Notes under the pieces: model-generated
The model's database searches: none
The model's input: the letters and a program-made list of their open reading frames with translations, nothing else
Told to the model about the DNA's origin: nothing
Assembly (NCBI GenBank): GCA_014381035.1
Contig: JACMIS010000510.1
Span: 1 to 6,493 of the forward strand
Reading direction: 5' to 3'
DNA from: Armatimonadota bacterium
GTDB taxonomy: Bacteria > Armatimonadota > Armatimonadia > Armatimonadales > Armatimonadaceae
DNA length: 6,493 nucleotides
Position numbers and translations under genes: made by a program
Part shown: in pieces, positions 4,924-6,493 of the stretch
How positions within the stretch are numbered: position 1 is the stretch's first letter
Layout of the letters: each line of letters begins with the position of its first letter

Positions 4924-5564
4924 CCTATGTGTCGCCGTTAGTCAGGATTTCCCTCTTGGATCTTATGCGAACCGGCTCGTTCGTAAACCTGCCGTTCGGT
5001 CTGACACGCGCCGAGTTCGTGGCGAAATTGGGGAAAACAAGATCCGTCGTGTGTTCTTCTCGCCGCGTACCTATTCCTGTCCTTCTTCGCTACGGGAGCG
5101 TTGAGTTTTTCATTACGTCTGATAGCCACCTTTTCTACGGCTTCCTCTGGGAACCGCTTGACGAGGATGTACCGCAAGGCGACCACGCGTTGCGGATTGA
5201 TCCATGGATTCTCCTGGGCAGTGTTTCCCGCGAGAGTGTCGAACAAGGACTCCGTCAGGAAAAGATTGAATTTACTGGTGGTCACCGTCCCGACGGCGTG
5301 TATTCGTTGTCGCTCGGGAATGGTGTCCGTATTCACTTCCAGGGTGAGGGCAACGGAACGGACACCAATGTGCTTTGCGGTGTCGAAGCAATGCGCCAGG
5401 ACGTGTTGCCCTATCAGGAGCCGGAAAAGCAAATATCCGTTACCCTTACGCGCAGTGAGGTAGAACTGCTAAGACAACAAGCCGCCCACCACCGTGTTTC
5501 CGTAGCGAAACTTTGCGCAGAGTGGATTCGGCACCGGTTAACAACAGAAACGCCCCCTCCTTGA
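4914..5564 (+). CDS. Uncharacterised protein: N-terminal alpha/beta domain plus C-terminal ribbon-helix-helix-like segment
   Basis: The protein has 216 residues from ATG 4914, or 211 from GTG 4929; the latter suits the TACAAT element 5 nt upstream. No good Shine-Dalgarno precedes either. The N-terminal part contains FGLTRAEFVAKLG (28-40), LLRYGSVEFFI (57-67), HLFYGFLWE (72-80), IDPWILLGSVSRESVEQGL (95-113) and LGNGVRIHFQ (134-143). It resembles small hypothetical proteins with a YGxxEF strand and an xDPW motif, but no function is recognised. After a short linker, residues 173-208 (ISVTLTRSEVELLRQQAA then VSVAKLCAEWIRHRL) have the strand-helix-helix pattern of Arc/MetJ-type DNA-binding domains. 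The second half of the fold is convincing by pattern only. It may be a DNA-binding antitoxin or immunity-like regulator. No toxin gene is adjacent. The real coding status is well supported by the long ORF and domain-like sequence. Confidence 0.75.
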   Translation: MIQSYVSPLVRISLLDLMRTGSFVNLPFGLTRAEFVAKLGKTRSVVCSSRRVPIPVLLRYGSVEFFITSDSHLFYGFLWEPLDEDVPQGDHALRIDPWILLGSVSRESVEQGLRQEKIEFTGGHRPDGVYSLSLGNGVRIHFQGEGNGTDTNVLCGVEAMRQDVLPYQEPEKQISVTLTRSEVELLRQQAAHHRVSVAKLCAEWIRHRLTTETPPP

Positions 5565-5661
5565 AATAAATCGGTCTCTACCCCGTGTCTCAAACCATGT
5601 CCTCGGTGGGATGATCTCGCCCTTTCGTTCAAACAGACCCGACGTATTTTTTGCGGCGCGG

Positions 5662-5667
5662 TACAAT
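5662..5667 (+). promoter_or_regulatory. -10 element of the helicase gene
   Basis: TACAAT ends 6 nt before the ATG at 5674, the spacing expected for a leaderless transcript. The matching -35 is poor (CCGACG at 5639-5644, 17-bp spacer). The stretch 5565-5661 shows no other gene or clear terminator. Confidence 0.5.
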
Positions 5668-5673
5668 GACAGC

Positions 5674-6493
5674 ATGATTCTTCCGACGCCGACCGACGCC
5701 GACGACCCCTTTGCCGAATACGACAACACCCTCGCCCCGCCCCGAAATAGCGATTCTGACCCGACGCCTGGTATTGCGCCGCCCTCAGCCGATTTCGACC
5801 CCGAGGATCCTCTCTTGGTCCGGCTGAACCCGTCGCAGCAGGAAGCCGTTTTACACAAAGATGGTCCCCTGCTGATCTTCGCCGGAGCCGGTTCTGGCAA
5901 GACGCGCGTGCTGACCCATCGCATCGCGTACCTTGTCGGGCGGCACGGCATTCGCCCGCGCAATATCCTCGCCGTGACGTTCACGAACAAAGCCGCCACC
6001 GAGATGAAGGAACGCTTGCAACGCCTTCTCGGCTTGGAGGCGACGAAAGAAATGTGGGTAGGGACGTTCCACGCCACGTGCGCCCGAATGTTGCGCGAGC
6101 GCGGCAAGGACATTGGACTGGAGCGCGAGTTCACTGTCTACGATGACGGCGACCAGATCACGCTGATGAAGGAATGTTTGTCGCAATTGAATCTGGACGA
6201 CCGCCAGTATGCGCCGCGTGCAGTATTGTCGCTCATCTCGAAGGCGAAGGAAAAACTGATCGAACCCGAGAACTTCGGGCATCACTTTCATGGCGTTTTC
6301 GAGGGAGTGGTCAGTAAACTGTACACGCTGTATCAGGAAAAACTTAAGCAAAACCGTGCCGTAGACTTCGACGATCTGATCATGCTTTCCGTGCGCCTGC
6401 TCGAACAGCGCGAGGATACGCGTGAATACTACCAGAACAAATTCCGCTACGTTTTGGTAGACGAATATCAGGACATCAACAACGCCCAGTACC
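5674..6493 (+). CDS. pcrA: UvrD/PcrA-type superfamily 1 DNA helicase, N-terminal part
   Basis: Only the first 273 codons are in the window and the gene continues past its end. The order of motifs is that of Rep/UvrD/PcrA 3'-5' helicases: Q motif LNPSQQEAV (51-59), Walker A AGAGSGKT (70-77, Lys76), motif Ia AVTFTNKAATEMKERL, motif Ib GTFHATCARMLRE, then DFDDLI, and motif II LVDEYQDIN (261-269, Asp263-Glu264). Canonical PcrA/UvrD has DEYQDTN or DEFQDTN here, so Ile268 is a mild variation. The enzyme unwinds DNA in repair and replication restart. It differs from standard PcrA by an acidic, Pro-rich extension of about 45 residues before the helicase core. The ATG at 5674 lacks a Shine-Dalgarno but follows TACAAT by 6 nt. 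A TTG codon at residue 48 would give a standard-length start but lacks these signals. Assignment to PcrA rather than another UvrD-like enzyme is by similarity only. Confidence 0.93.
   Translation, partial: MILPTPTDADDPFAEYDNTLAPPRNSDSDPTPGIAPPSADFDPEDPLLVRLNPSQQEAVLHKDGPLLIFAGAGSGKTRVLTHRIAYLVGRHGIRPRNILAVTFTNKAATEMKERLQRLLGLEATKEMWVGTFHATCARMLRERGKDIGLEREFTVYDDGDQITLMKECLSQLNLDDRQYAPRAVLSLISKAKEKLIEPENFGHHFHGVFEGVVSKLYTLYQEKLKQNRAVDFDDLIMLSVRLLEQREDTREYYQNKFRYVLVDEYQDINNAQY

Noticed and set aside
4938..5432. Minus-strand 164-residue ORF opposite the uncharacterised gene
   Set aside because: No ribosome site, promoter or domain; the plus frame has strand/helix patterns and a matching promoter element.
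5851..6351. Minus-strand 166-residue ORF opposite the helicase
   Set aside because: The plus strand encodes unmistakable UvrD/PcrA motifs across the same bases.

Overview
The window looks like chromosomal DNA from a moderately GC-rich free-living bacterium, most probably of the Armatimonadota or a close relative. The best clue is a pseudopilin with the [20 protein letters not shown] start, a [17 protein letters not shown] segment and a C-terminal H-x9-DG motif, a layout typical of that phylum and of Planctomycetes. A LacI-type regulator, a DUF1802 protein and a UPF0173 hydrolase fit the same background. The phylum is inferred from protein character only.

Left part (1-2534, all minus strand). 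Read in the direction of transcription it starts with a strong promoter (2534-2506). Next comes an unannotated 36-codon ORF with 13 Ala codons (2497-2387), then mutually exclusive antiterminator and terminator hairpins (2380-2317). These lead into an Lrp/AsnC regulator (2294-1800), a perfect 38-bp palindrome and a class I aminotransferase (1729-575). The regulator/aminotransferase pair matches the AlaR/AlaT (YugG/YugH) pair of Bacillus subtilis. The whole stretch reads as an alanine-responsive biosynthetic operon controlled by ribosome-mediated transcription attenuation, and this is the main discovery candidate. Beyond it, still on the minus strand, a LacI-family gene runs off the left edge (446-1). 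It has its own consensus promoter and two near-identical palindromic operators 41 bp apart, which suggests autorepression.

Middle part (2570-4016, plus strand). A DUF1802 gene and a UPF0173 metallo-beta-lactamase-fold hydrolase form a two-gene operon with a hairpin after it.

Right part (4042-6493, plus strand). A pseudopilin gene is preceded by a good sigma-54 type -24/-12 element. An uncharacterised protein that appears to join an alpha/beta domain to a C-terminal ribbon-helix-helix follows. The window ends inside a UvrD/PcrA helicase gene.

A recurring theme is a TAnAAy -10 hexamer ending only 5-8 nt before a start codon: the leader peptide, DUF1802, the uncharacterised protein (at an internal GTG) and the helicase. 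This suggests leaderless mRNAs are common here. No RNA genes, insertion sequences or CRISPR arrays were seen.
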